Source: Nemertoderma westbladi
Lineage: Eukaryota; Xenacoelomorpha; Nemertodermatida; Nemertodermatidae
Length of the DNA: 64,000 nt
Direction: 5' to 3'
Assembly (NCBI GenBank): GCA_032718475.1
Contig: JAUCBJ010000877.1
Location: forward strand, 1-64,000
The position numbers and the translations under genes are program-made. Under the pieces are notes generated by a model. That model searched no databases, was not told the DNA's origin, and saw nothing but the letters and a program-made list of their open reading frames with translations. Of this stretch, positions 31,855 to 42,935 are shown one piece after another (the stretch's first letter is position 1; each line of letters starts with the position of its first letter).

Positions 31855-32274
31855 ACCGGCACTGGTACTGCTATAGGCCTACTGTGTAGCCTACCATTTA
31901 AATACGGTAATGGTAGGCCTACCGGTTGTGCTAATAAATTTTAAATAATTGATAGGCGAAACTGGATTGCAGGATTGTGGAAAATGTGGATATACCTTTC
32001 ACATAATTTAGGCCTTACTGTATTAGTTTTATAATCAATAATGGATCATGACTACTGTCTCAGTAGTGTTACGGATAGCGGCTCCACTACTTCCAACAGC
32101 ACAGAAGGCCCGCCTCTGTAACCTGCCCCTTTCCCTCAATTAGTTAAATGATCGTTTATTGTTTTGGTTAGAAAATCCCGTCTCTGTAACCTGCTCCTTT
32201 CCCTCAATTAGTTAAATGATCGTTTATTGTTTTGGTTAGAAAATCCCGTCTCTGTAACCTGCTCCTTTCCCTGA
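31855..32274. repeat. Unit S copy 1, left part: unique head plus start of a 68-bp array
   Basis: 31855-32100 matches 41525-41755 almost base for base (for example TTGCAGGATTGTGGAAAATG). It is followed by about 2.5 copies of a 68-bp repeat (from 32113). The array resumes at 36026 after P copy 2. Confidence 0.85.
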
Positions 32275-33050
32275 CAGTAGGGAACATACCCTTAAATAAG
32301 CTCCAAAAGTAGGTTCTTATTTAAGGAAAATGGCTCTTATTTAGGGGTTTTTGGGCCTTTTTTGGATATTTTTTCGACATAATATGCAAGAACTTGTTTC
32401 AGTAAAAAATACCACATTCTTTTATTACACAATGTAAAAGTTGGTTCTTTCTTGAACATAATGCAAAAAACCAGAAAACATTTCACCGTCCGGTTTTTTT
32501 TCTACAAGCATTTTAAAATGGCATCAAAAATACGACCAGTTCCTAAATAAGAGGGATTTTTTAAATTTACCTTATTTAAGACATCGAAATTGTACACATA
32601 AATACTAAAAGTCCTTAAATAAGAACTTTTTGACATGGGTTTCTTATTTAGGTATACAATTTCATTCCAAAATCTGCATACTCTGATACTCCTTAAATAA
32701 ATTAAATATTTCTCATTTCTCACAGAGAGTAGAAGCAGTTCCACGACAATATTAATATTGCTCATCAAAAGAGGGCCCTTACTGCATCAGGGACGCGTTT
32801 TTCGACAGAGCCCCGTCACGCCGTCAGAAGAAACAGCCAGTGCCGCTAGTCGATGGGATTGACTTGTTGACGAGAAGCTATTATGAGGGGCACTGGGATA
32901 CGCATTGCGTATCTCCTGTCAACCAATACTGGCAGACTGGCCTCATTTCTCATATATTAAATTAAATATCCTTATATAATGTCTCTTATTATGCCTGCAA
33001 GATGCAGAGATAAGGGAGCTTCTGAGCTTAATTGGATAGGTGCAAAAATG

Positions 33051-34139
33051 CACAACGAGCAATAATGACCAACAATAAGCAACAACGAGCAACAAATGAA
33101 CAATGAGTAACAAAACAACGAGCAACAACGAGTAACAACGAGCAACAATGAGCAACAACGAGTAACATTGAGCAATAATAAAGTACAACAACGAGCAATG
33201 ATGATGAATAACGACTGAACGAGCAACAATGAGCAACAACGAGTAACAATGAGCAACTACGACTACTACGAGTAACATTGAGCAACAATGAGAAACAATG
33301 AGCAACAACGAGCAAAAATGAGCAATAATAAAGTACAACAACGAACAACAATGAGCAATAATGAGGAACAACGATTGAACGAGCAACAACGAGCAACAAC
33401 GAGTAACATTGAGAAACACCGAGCAACAATGAGCAATAATAAAGTACAACAATGAGCAACAGCAAGCAACAATGAGGAACAACGACTGAACGAGCAATAA
33501 TAAAGTACAACAACGAGCAACAACGAGTAATAATGAGCAACAACGAGCAACACTGAGCAACAACGAGAAACAGCCAGCAACATTGACAGATTGAGCAACA
33601 ACGAGCAACAATGAGAAACACTGAGCAACAATGAGCAATAATAAAGAACAACAACGAGCAACAATGAGCAACAACGAGAAACAACAAGCAATAATGAGCA
33701 AAAACGACTGAACGAGCAACAACGAGTTATATTAAGCAACAACGAGATATATTGAGCAACAATGAGCAATAATAAAGTACAACAACGAGCAACAATGAGC
33801 AACAATGACTGAACGAGCAACAACGAGTAATATTGACCAACAATGAGCAATAATAAAGGACAACAACGAGAAACAACGAGCAACAATGAGGAACAACGAT
33901 TGAACGAGCAATAATAAAGTACAACAACGAGCAACAATGAGTAACAATGAGCAATAATGAGCAACAACGAGCAATAATAGAGAACAATGAGCAATAATAA
34001 AGTACAACTAACAAGCAATAATGAGCACCAACAAGCAACAATGACCAACAACGAGCAACAATGACCAACAATGAGCAACAATGAGAAATAATAAAGCACA
34101 ACGAGCAGCAATGACTGAATGAGCAACAACGAGCAACAA
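33051..34139. repeat. 9-bp satellite of P copy 2
   Basis: Uninterrupted array of GAGCAACAA[C/T] variants, about 1.1 kb, ending at AAACTGCGTCGAACC. It contains the intact pre-insertion site for the Mutator-like element (ACGACTGAACGAGC near 33708). Open minus-strand frames are low-complexity by-products. Confidence 0.92.
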
Positions 34140-35589
34140 ACTGCGTCGAACCGGATTGAATGTGGGGGAGAGCCACGATCAAGTGAGCGAAGCCTTTAGC
34201 ATATGGGTGCTATTAACGAGTTGTCTGTCGTCGTTGTAAATTTTTTATCGCTAATAACTCGGTCATTCCTTGATGAAATTAAACGAAACTTAGTATGTAT
34301 GTAGTCTGTCAAAAGATTAGAAATAATCTGAAGTTTGGTAAAAAACAAACGAACGCAATGAGGCAAATTAAGGAGACGAGTATTGTGTTGAACGACCTCT
34401 GGCTCTGACTAATGAAAGACAGGTTAATGGAGTGGGGCCCCTATCAGCTAGGGCTAGCTAAGGCTTTGCTCACTTCATGCTGCGCAAAGGTCCCACGAAC
34501 GTGTCCCACTCATGCAGTCATGCCTGAGCCAGTTGAGCCAAAACGTCATCCAGTCATCATCTTTAACCTTCATAACGTCTATCAGCTGCCCATGCCCAAC
34601 CGAACCATCTTTGTGTCTATTGACATGACTGATTGTTGGCCCGGTTTACAACATTGTGATTCGCGCTGGCCGGGAGCAATCAAATGACGCGCTACTGGCT
34701 ACGAACTGGATTGAGAGGTCCATTAAAGGGAAAAGCATCAGGGGCCCGAACGGGCTAAATATACGGAAAACACTAACCGTGATCAATTGAAGGGCTATTC
34801 CACTTATAATGTATCTCAAAGTCAAGCAATATAAACACCCAAATAATAATCAATGTATACTATAGATAAACCTATTAGGTTCCCAACAAATCTAGGTAGC
34901 CGCTAGCAGCGGTAAATGAATTTGCTGAGCCCAAAGCTACGAATGAATAATGAACTTGGAACTCAGGCTTTTATAGTCTTTAGATCTGGGCCCCAAAATA
35001 TATCATAACAATACAAACCAATATCAGAGCATCATTGAATGTAAATGAACTGTCATTGGTCCAAGTATTTGTGGGTCCAGCCAATGGAGCTTCATAGCCT
35101 CTTATAGCAAAGGCACATATTCTGGGTCGAGCCATGTAAATAGGTAAGCTTCACCCAATAGGGTAAATTAACGCCTACACTGATGACATTGACATCTGAT
35201 TTTTCACACCTTTCAAGTACAACATTGTGGATAATCCAGTGGGGCGTAACGCGGAGCAGAAGAGGAAATGCAGGACACAAGTTAGTTTTTCGAAACTGTG
35301 CGGCGATGTCCAGTTACTTGAGTCATGTTTCATCGAAATACGTGACAATGTATGTGCGCTCAGATGGGCGATGGGCTATTCTTTTGAATATCAATGGGCT
35401 ATTCTATGCTACCGTGTGAGGTAAGAATGCCAGTGCTAGCAACTTCATTATGATACGATATTCTATAGAGGATTTATAGAGTGCAGTGCAACCATTGTCC
35501 TTATCCTTAACCCAACAATTAGCAATATACAGACTGACATAAATCAAAGAATTATGAAAGAAGTGTAACACATACTGTCAGACTGTAAG
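34140..35589. other. Interior of P copy 2, unrecognised
   Basis: 34140-34320 matches 37673-37734 plus 38900-39025 in copy 1. The 91-codon ORF at 34412-34687 (plus) and the overlapping ORFs at 35183-35424 have no motif I recognise and are not called as genes. Confidence 0.5.
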
Positions 35590-36025
35590 GAATAAGGAAT
35601 ATTTATTTTATTTAAGGAATGTGCAGATTTTGGAATACAATTGTATTCCTAAATAAGAAAACCAGGTCAAAAAGTTCTTATTTAGGGACTTTTAGTATTT
35701 ATGTGTACAATTTCGATATCTTAAATAAGGTAAATTTAAAAAATCCCCCTTATTTAGGAACTAGTCATATTTTTGATGCAATTTTAAAATGCTTGTAGGA
35801 AAAAAACCGGACGGTGAAATGTTTTCTGGTTTTTTGCTTTATGTTCAAGAAAGACCCAACTTTTACATTGTGAAATAAAATTATGCGGTATTTTTTCCTG
35901 AAACAAGTTATTGCATATTATATCGAAAAAATATCCAAAAAAGGCCCAAAAACCCCTAAATAAGAGCCATTTTCCTTAAATAAGAACCCACTTTTGGAGC
36001 TTATTTAAGGGTATGTTCCCTACTG

Positions 36026-36790
36026 CCTGATTTGGTAAAGTGACTGTTTATTGTTTTGGTTAGAAAATCCCGCCTCTGTAACCTGCTCCTTTCCCTCAAT
36101 TAGTTTAAGTGATCGTTTATTGTTTTGGTTAGGAAATCCCGCCTCTGTAACCTGCTCCTTTCCCTCAATTGGTAATGTTATCGTTTATTGTTTTGGTTAG
36201 AAAATCCCGCCTCTGTAACCTACTCCTTTCTCTCAATTGGTAATGTTATCGTTTATTGTTTTGGTTAGAAAATCCCGTCTCTGTAACCTGCTCCTTTCCC
36301 TCAATTAGTTAAATGATCGTTTATTGTTTTGGTTAGAAAATCCCATCTCTGTAACCTGCTCCTTTCCCTGATTTGGTAAAGTGACTGTTTATTGTTTTGG
36401 TTAGAAAACTCGGCCTTAACCTGCTCCTTTCCATCAATTGGTAATTGTTTTTGGCTATAAAATGAGTGTTTTGCTACGTCATGTGGTAATCGATTATCGA
36501 CAACAACCACAAACTATTAAATATAGAGTCTTTTTACCACAGGCAGGCGCATATGGAAATCTATCTCATAGTCTATAAATCATGGAATCATGGAATGTTT
36601 TGGCAAAGGCATAGTGAAATCAACTGTCTGACAGTCCAGAAATCAGCAGTCTGACAGTTTGAAGAAATACATACATAAAAAGTGACAATAAAAGTCATTA
36701 AATGGACAACAAAAGTCATTATGCATAATTCGTAAAAAAAAAGTGACAAAAAAAGTCAAATAAATTGACATAAAAAATCACTGCCCTTAA
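36026..36790. repeat. Unit S copy 1, right part: rest of 68-bp array and tail
   Basis: About six 68-bp units (consensus words CCTCTGTAACCTGCTCCTTT and CGTTTATTGTTTTGGTTAGA) run to about 36440. A tail follows, matching 42590-42935 (for example TGGTAATCGATTAT, AGTCTTTTTACCACAGGC). Confidence 0.88.
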
Positions 36791-37031
36791 GAATATAATA
36801 CAATTGATGGACTCTTCCTCTAGGTTCTAGGATAGAGGCCAGGCCTCTTTACAGCTTTAATCTTTGTAAAATACTGTCATATCGTACAATACAGCAGTAA
36901 CTGGACATTTAATGTAGGTAAATAATACGTATTACAGATATAATATAAATAATACTTTCCCTCACTTAATAATTATCATTGCTAATTCGCCGGGATGTGG
37001 TTTTAATTCACCAAGATAGGTATTCGATAAT

Positions 37032-37062
<31 letters not shown>

Positions 37063-37109
37063 ATCATGCCTCCTGTGAAACATATTGACTCCTACTGTAT
37101 ATCTGTACA

Positions 37110-37278
37110 GATTGATGATTGCTTGTTGATTTAGTGTATTTAATACTGGCCAAGATTAGCAAGTAAATCACATAACAACCAATCAAACAGAACATCCCAT
37201 AACAACTCAAAGCATTTATAAAACAGGCAATATCATTGGATGTTCACAAAATGATCGCTTGGGTTTTTACTCTCATGT
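37110..37278. repeat. Right TIR of the Mutator-like element
   Basis: Inverted copy of 27590-27757, ending GGGTTTTTACTCTCATGT. A C28 run (37032-37059) lies just inside. Confidence 0.85.
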
Positions 37279-37734
37279 CGACTGAACGAGCAACAACGAG
37301 TTATATTGAGCAACAACGAGATATATTGAGCAACAATGAACAATAACAAAGTACAACAACGAGCAACAATGAGCAACAACGAGTAATATTGAGCAACAAC
37401 GAGCAACAATTAGCAATAATAAAGTACAACGAGAAACAACGAGCAACAATGAGGAACAACGATTGAATGAGCAATAATAAAGTACAACAACGAGAAACAA
37501 TGAGTAACAATGAGCAATAATGAGCAACAACGAGCAATAATAGAGTACAACGAGCAATATTGAAGTACAACTAACGAGCAACAATGAGCACCAACAAGCA
37601 ACAATGACCAACAATGAGAAATAATAAAGCACAACGAGCAGCAATGCAGCAATGAGCAACAACGAGCAACAAACTGCGTCGAACCGGATTGAATGTGGCG
37701 GAGAGCCACGTTCAAGTGAGCAAAGCCTTAGCAT

Positions 37735-38891
37735 TAGAGTTCGACCGGAGCTATTTTTTTTGCTGGAGCCGGGTACCGGACCGGAGCAACCTAAAAGTGC
37801 CGGAGCCGGGGCCGGAGCCAGACCGGAGCAACATTGTTTGTTATTTAGCCTTGAGTTTGCCGTAATTAATTTTGCAGATAGCTCAGGGGGGGGGGGGGGG
37901 GGGGGCTCTATACTGCTTTACATAATCAATTAACGGATATGTATCTGTCTATCTAGTACGGTAGTAATAGCATAGATCTACAGACTGACAGACCTATCAG
38001 CCTATACCTGTATTGTATAGGCCTGGCCTACTGAGTACTGATAAAATATAATCTATATTATATATAGGCCTACGGTCATTCGGGTACTGCCTGACAGCTG
38101 GACAGCCTGGCCGATGTACTAGCTAACTGGCAGACTGGATTGGAATGGAACTAATTCTGTTACTGCAGTAAGTACTGGCAGACTGGTAGCAATTAAAGCT
38201 AGGTCTTGTAGTCTTGGGTAAGTGGAAGGCTGTCAGACTCATAGGCCTACAGCTGTACAGCGAAAGACAGTCAGACAACAGGACAATGCAACTACTAGGA
38301 TCGGCATGCTGCGCCGGCTTGTCAACAAAATTGCACCGCCACAACTCCCTATCACCCATGACATTTGCTAGATCATCCGCATCTTCAAGGCCAGTGTCCT
38401 TTAAGATGCGTCTCAAGAAAGTCATGGGCTGTCCACCATGCTTATTCACCCCATGAGGCTGCCAAAGTACAAGATTATGCACTGGCTGGTCCTCACAGCG
38501 AAAGCAATGTCCTGCAAATCGGAGGCGATTTTGTTCTAGTGTCATGCTTGGGGGAACCAATGAGACACCTCCATGTTATATAGTGTCTGGTTGGAGATGT
38601 GTGCATTGTACTTGACACAATGAACCCGGCGTAGCATTCTTGTGAATGTGCCATCCAGAGATTTGGTGTCCTCAGCAGTTAGAGCACAGCATGGACAATG
38701 CAACAGCAATAGGCAGATAGGCCTACAGTGTTTAGCCTACGGCCATACCGTAATACTAATACATTCGGCAGTACAGTCTGCCAGTAGACGTTGATCAGTT
38801 TGCAGACGGACGTCCGGTGTCTGGCTGTATGTTCAATGTTTGCCTTGCCTATCCATGTAGCTATCCGAGCTATCTATCCGTCCAAATCCTA
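37735..38891. mobile_element. hAT-like non-autonomous element (1,157 bp)
   Basis: CTTAGCAT flanks both ends (37727-37734 and 38892-38899), and removing one copy plus the insert restores the sequence seen in P copy 2 (AGCCTTTAGCATATGGGTGC). The ends are imperfectly inverted: TAGAGTTCGACCGGA on the left and TAGGATTTGGACGGA read inward from the right. An 8-bp TSD with TAGnG-like termini fits hAT. The left end is GC-rich with CCGGAGCC repeats; a G20 run is at 37886-37905. The interior contains an inverted LINE tail. Confidence 0.75.
38270..38700 (-). pseudogene. LINE C-terminal tail captured inside the hAT-like element
   Basis: The minus frame gives LRFAGHCFRCEDQPVHNL, LVLWQPHGVNKHGGQP and LANVMGDRELW, nearly the same as the plus-strand fragment at 6302-6760. 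Relative to that copy a single base is missing (ATAACATGGAGG against ATAACATTGGAGG), shifting the frame between the upstream TRMLRR part and the downstream part. No RT remains. Confidence 0.8.
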
Positions 38892-39030
38892 CTTAGCATA
38901 CGGGTGCTATTAACAAGTTGTCTGTCGTCGTTGTAACTTTTTTATCGCTAATAACTCGGTCATTCCTTGATGAAATTAAACGAAACTTAGTATGTACTAC
39001 ATACTAAGTAGGCCTATGTAGTCTGTCAAA

Positions 39031-40352
39031 AGGGTCATTCCATGCTAATTCGACCAATCGGTGTGGCAAGGGTCGGAAATTTTTGACGAAATTTTAACCA
39101 CTTATCAATTCTAGTGAAAAAACGATGTGGTGAAAATTTCAGCCGATTTGGTTTAGCCGTTCTCGAAATATTGATGTTTTAAATTTGGCAAAATTCCAAA
39201 AACCAGTGAAGTACATTATTTGAAGTGGTGTCTGCAGTTGATCTGATTATCAGTTTAAAGTTAATTGTATGTGATTCTAAATAAACGATGCCTGAACTTC
39301 AATATTTTTATTACTAAATGAATAAACTATTAATCAGAAAGTTGTCAGACGATTTCAAAGTTGCCTCAAAAATGCGAATTTTTGAAAAATGTCCACATTT
39401 GAGACCTCAGTACATTAGTCTGACAACTAGTTTATCTGTTATTTTAGTTTCCCCGGTTAGAATGACTCATAATGATTCGAATCATATAACTTTAGTAAGT
39501 AAACTGATAATCAGATAGTCTGTATGACTGAATATCTGGGTGAAGAATCTGAAAAATGTCAAAAAATGCAATATTTGAGGCTCTGGTGGAGAGCTCTGAT
39601 TATAGCTATGTTCATGAGCTTTTTTACATGACATCTTTGACACAAAATGAGCCCCATGTCAAAATTTGAAGAGTAAACTATAAGTTCTAGAGCGTGTGTG
39701 ACTCATTTTAATATTCTAATAAATTAAAATTTTAAATGGTCCTCAAGGTGGTCTGACAATTAGTTTTTTGATAAAAATATATTTTTTCAAATGATACCCG
39801 GGCAGAAGACTATATTTCAAAATTTAAAGCAAAAACTAACAGTCAGACCCATTATCTGACCTACTATTGAATTATTTAGAGTAAGTATCTGATCGCGTGC
39901 TGCTCGAATTCTCGCTCGCTCGATATAAATCGATTTTATCCAACTATTATTATAATATAACAGTATAACAATACATTAATTCGAAATATAAATCAAAACA
40001 GCCAGACAAACAAAAATATATTTCGTTTTTGATGTTAAGTAATAGTAGGCCAAATAATAATTAAAATTAATTAAAAATGCCGCAATATGGCAAGTTTTGG
40101 TAAATGGATACATACATTTTTCAAATGATGTAATAATGACAAAAATACTTCGTAATATAAATCAACAACAGCCAGACACATATATTATTAGTATTATCAG
40201 TATATTATTAGTTTGGATTAGTATAAGAAATTAATTAGGCCCCTACTGTAGTATAAAAATCACAGCTGCTCATTGGCCCAGAGCCGAATGCCTGTATGAC
40301 GAGGCCTACTCTACTGTGCTAAGTTTAAGTGGGGTATCACAATAAAAAAATA
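39031..40352. other. Non-coding interval, no gene seen
   Basis: AT-rich. The ORF at 39318-39518 (66 codons) shows no motif. GGTCATTCCATGCTAATTCG opens a stretch resembling dispersed repeat DNA, but I have no second copy in the window. Confidence 0.45.
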
Positions 40353-40825
40353 TTAAATTCGAATAGTACAGTCTGACAGTACATATAAATTTATCCGAAC
40401 AGTATAAGGCCTTAATGAACTACACAATTCTCTAGTATGACCTTCATTTATGAACTGATCAACAGTACTGTTATATAAATTTTGGTCGTTTATTGCACAA
40501 CAATACTGATCGTTTTTGTAACATGTACATATAGTTTTCAATGATATACGGTAATTAATACGGTGATAATTTACTTAACTACTCTTAAGTTTTATTGTTA
40601 TATTTTGAAAATTGTAATTTTTTATGTATTAATTACCGATATCATTGAAAAATATATGTACATGTTACAAAAACTATCAGTATTGTTGTGCAATAACCGA
40701 CCAAAATTTATATACCAGTACTGTTGATCAGTTCATAAATGAAGGTCACACTAGAGAATTGTGTAGTTCATTAAGGCCTTATACTGTTCGGATAAATTTT
40801 TATGTACTGTACTATTCGAATTTAA
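40353..40825. mobile_element. 473-bp near-perfect palindrome with TTAA ends (foldback/MITE)
   Basis: The two arms (about 40353-40556 and 40628-40825) are inverted complements with few mismatches and a loop of about 70 bp. The termini are TTAAATTCGAATAGTACAGT and its inverse, so TTAA lies at both extreme ends, as for piggyBac- or Kolobok-type MITEs. The same peptide-coding frame appears on both strands only because of the palindrome. Confidence 0.82.
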
Positions 40826-41017
40826 CAGAACTTGTAATAGTTGGAAGAATAGTACGGTACCGGTCTGCCGGTAGGTAAGCAGGTAAGGCAGTAAGGGATG
40901 TAGAACAGCATACTGAAGTATCTAAGTCAGTAGGCTACTGTAGTAAGTACTGGTATAACAGCAGTGCTAGTGTGTGGTGTTGTGTGGGCGCCGACAGCCG
41001 AGCAGCTCCAAGCTTTT

Positions 41018-41345
41018 TTAAGTCTGTAACCTGCTCCTTTCCCTGATTTGGTAAAGTGATTGTTTATTGTTTTGGTTAGAAAATCCCGCCTCTGTAACCT
41101 GCTCCTTTCTCTCAATTGGTAATGTTATCGTTTATTGTTTTGGTTAGAAAATCCCGTCTCTGTAACCTGCTCCTTTCCCTGATTTGCTAAAGTGACTGTT
41201 TATTGTTTTGGTTAGAAAATCCCGCCTCTGTAACCTGCTCCTTTCCCTCAATTAGTTAAATGATCGTATATTGTTTTGGTTAGAAAGGCCTGCCTCTGTA
41301 ACCTGCTCCTTTCCTTCATTTGGTAAAGTGACTGTTTATTGTTTT
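41018..41345. repeat. 68-bp array fragment (about five units)
   Basis: Units of the same family as 36031-36440, starting after CAAGCTTTTTTAAGT and breaking off at TTGTTTTGTATAAT. No unit S head or tail is attached. Confidence 0.88.
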
Positions 41346-41398
41346 GTATAATTTTTGTAAGTTTTAGTAGTAATAAGTTTTGTTTATTGTATAATTCA

Positions 41399-41522
41399 GG
41401 GGGGGGGGGGCATAATTTCCTAAGGGGGGCATTTTTTCCTAGGGAAATTTGCCCGGGGGGGCATTTTTTCCTAGGAAAATATGCCCCCCCGGGCACATTT
41501 CCCGGGGGGGCATATTTTCCTG
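41399..41522. repeat. G-run and GGGGGGGCAT / CCCGGG inverted repeats
   Basis: G12 at 41399-41410, followed by repeated GGGGGGGCATTTTTTCCTAG-type words in both orientations, able to form short hairpins. Non-coding. Confidence 0.6.
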
Positions 41523-41524
41523 TT

Positions 41525-42935
41525 ACACCGGCACCGGTACTGCTATAGGCCTACTGTGTAGCCTACCATTTAAATACGGTAATGGTAGGCCTACAGGTTG
41601 TGCTAATAAATTTTAAATAATTGATAGGCCAAACTGGATTGCAGGATTGTGGAAAATGTGGATATACCTTTCACATAATTTAGGCCTATTACTGTATTAG
41701 TTTTATAATCAATAATGGATCATGACTACTGTCTGAAATAGTAGTGTTACGGATAACCTGCTCCTTTCCCTGATTTGGTAAAGTGACTGTTTTTTGTTTT
41801 GGTTAGAAAATCCGGCCTTACTGCTCCTTTCCCTCAATTAGTTAAGTGATCGTTTATTGTTTTGGTTAGATAATCCCGCCTCTGTAACCTGCTCCTTTCC
41901 CTCAATTGGTAATGTTATCGTTTATTGTTTTGGTTAGAAAATCCCGCCTCTTTAACCTGCTCCTTTCTCTCAATTGGTAATGTTATCGTTTATTGTTTTG
42001 GTTAGAAAATCCCGTCTCTGTAACCTGCTCCTTTCCCTCAATTAGTTAAATGATGGTTTATTGTTTTGGTTAGAAAATCCCGCCTCTGTAACCTGCTCCT
42101 TTCCCTGAATTGGTAAAGTGACCGTTTATTGTTTTGGTTAGAAAGGCCCGCCTCTGTAACCTGCACCTTTCCCTCAATTAGTTAAATGATCGTTTATTGT
42201 TTTGGTTAGAAAATCCCGCCTCTGTAACCTGCTCCTTTCCCTCAATTAGTTAAGTGATCGTTTATTGTTTTGGTTAGAAAATTCCGTCTCTGTAACCTGT
42301 CCCTTTCCCTCAATTAGTTAAATGATCGTTTATTGTTTTGGTTAGAAAATCCCGCCTCTGTAACCTGCTCCTTTCCCTCAATAAGTTACGTGATCGTTTA
42401 TTGTTTTGATTAGAAAATCCCGCCTCTGTAACCTGCTCCTTTTCCTCAATTAGTTAAGTGATCGTTTATTGTTTTTGTTAGAAAATCCCGTCTCTGTAAC
42501 CTGCTCCTTTCCCTGATTTGGTAAAGTGACTGTTTATTGTTTTGGTTAGAAAACTCGGTCTTAACCTGCTCCTTTCCATCAATTGGTAATTGTTTTTGGC
42601 TATAAAATGAGTGTTTTGCTACGTCATGTGGTAATCGATTATAGACAACAACCACAAACTATTAAATATAGAGTCTTTTTACCACAGGCGCATATGCAAA
42701 TCTATCTCATATTCTATAAATCATGGAATGTTTTGGCACAGGCATAGTGAAATCAACTGTCTGACAGTCCAGAAATCATCAGTCTGACAGTTTAAGAAAT
42801 ACATACATAAAAAGTCATTAAAAGGACAATAAAAGTCATTAAAAGGACAACAAAACAACAAAAGTCATTATGCATAATTCGTAAAAAAAAAATGACAAAA
42901 AAAGTCAAATAAAAGGACATAAAAAATCACTGCCT
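41525..42935. repeat. Unit S copy 2: head, uninterrupted 68-bp array (about 12 units), tail
   Basis: The head 41525-41755 matches 31855-32100, the array spans 41755-42590, and the tail 42590-42935 matches 36440-36790. It has more repeat units than copy 1 and no P insertion, so it serves as an empty site. Confidence 0.88.

Larger units (their letters stand above)
32275..36025. mobile_element. Family P TIR element, complete copy 2 (3,751 bp)
   Basis: It begins CAGTAGGGAACATACCCTTA and ends with the inverted complement. The TIRs are about 430 bp (32275-32700 and 35590-36025). CCTGA is duplicated at 32270-32274 and 36026-36030, and the 68-bp array flanking each side joins in register when the element is removed. 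The homologous unit at 41525-42935 lacks it. The TIRs contain many copies of CTTAAATAAG or CTTATTTAGG in both orientations. The interior holds the 9-bp satellite (33051-34139) and unrecognised sequence; no transposase. The 5-bp TSD and CAGT ends would suit a hAT5-type element, which is a guess. Confidence 0.85.
27590..37278. mobile_element. 9.7-kb Mutator-like TIR element inserted in the P satellite
   Basis: The termini are ACATGAGAGTAAAAACCC (27590) and its perfect inverted complement (ending 37278). The TIRs extend about 165 bp with only a handful of mismatches. CGACTGAAC flanks both ends directly (27581-27589 and 37279-37287), and the flanking satellite matches the uninterrupted satellite of P copy 2 near 33711 across the junction. 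Long TIRs with a 9-bp TSD are the hallmark of Mutator-like elements. No transposase is visible; the interior is made of other elements (Q 28093-31801, a 68-bp-array unit, P copy 2), so much of the length is secondary. Confidence 0.82.
37279..39030. mobile_element. Family P copy 1, right half
   Basis: The satellite resumes at the duplicated CGACTGAAC and runs to about 37672. It is followed by the post-satellite segment shared with copy 2 (CTGCGTCGAACCGGATTGAA). A hAT-like insertion splits this segment at 37734/38892, after which homology continues to about 39030 (AGTCTGTCAAAAG). Confidence 0.8.

Noticed and set aside
34412-34687. 91-codon plus-strand ORF inside P copy 2
   Set aside because: No recognisable motif and no homologous frame in the other P copy; too weak to call.
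27590-37278. Interpretation of the inverted 165-bp segments as a chromosomal inversion within the satellite
   Set aside because: The 9-bp direct duplication and exact satellite continuity across the junction, compared with copy 2, indicate insertion.
40353-40878. Two related 62- and 77-codon ORFs in opposite orientation
   Set aside because: They are the same sequence read from the two arms of a palindrome.
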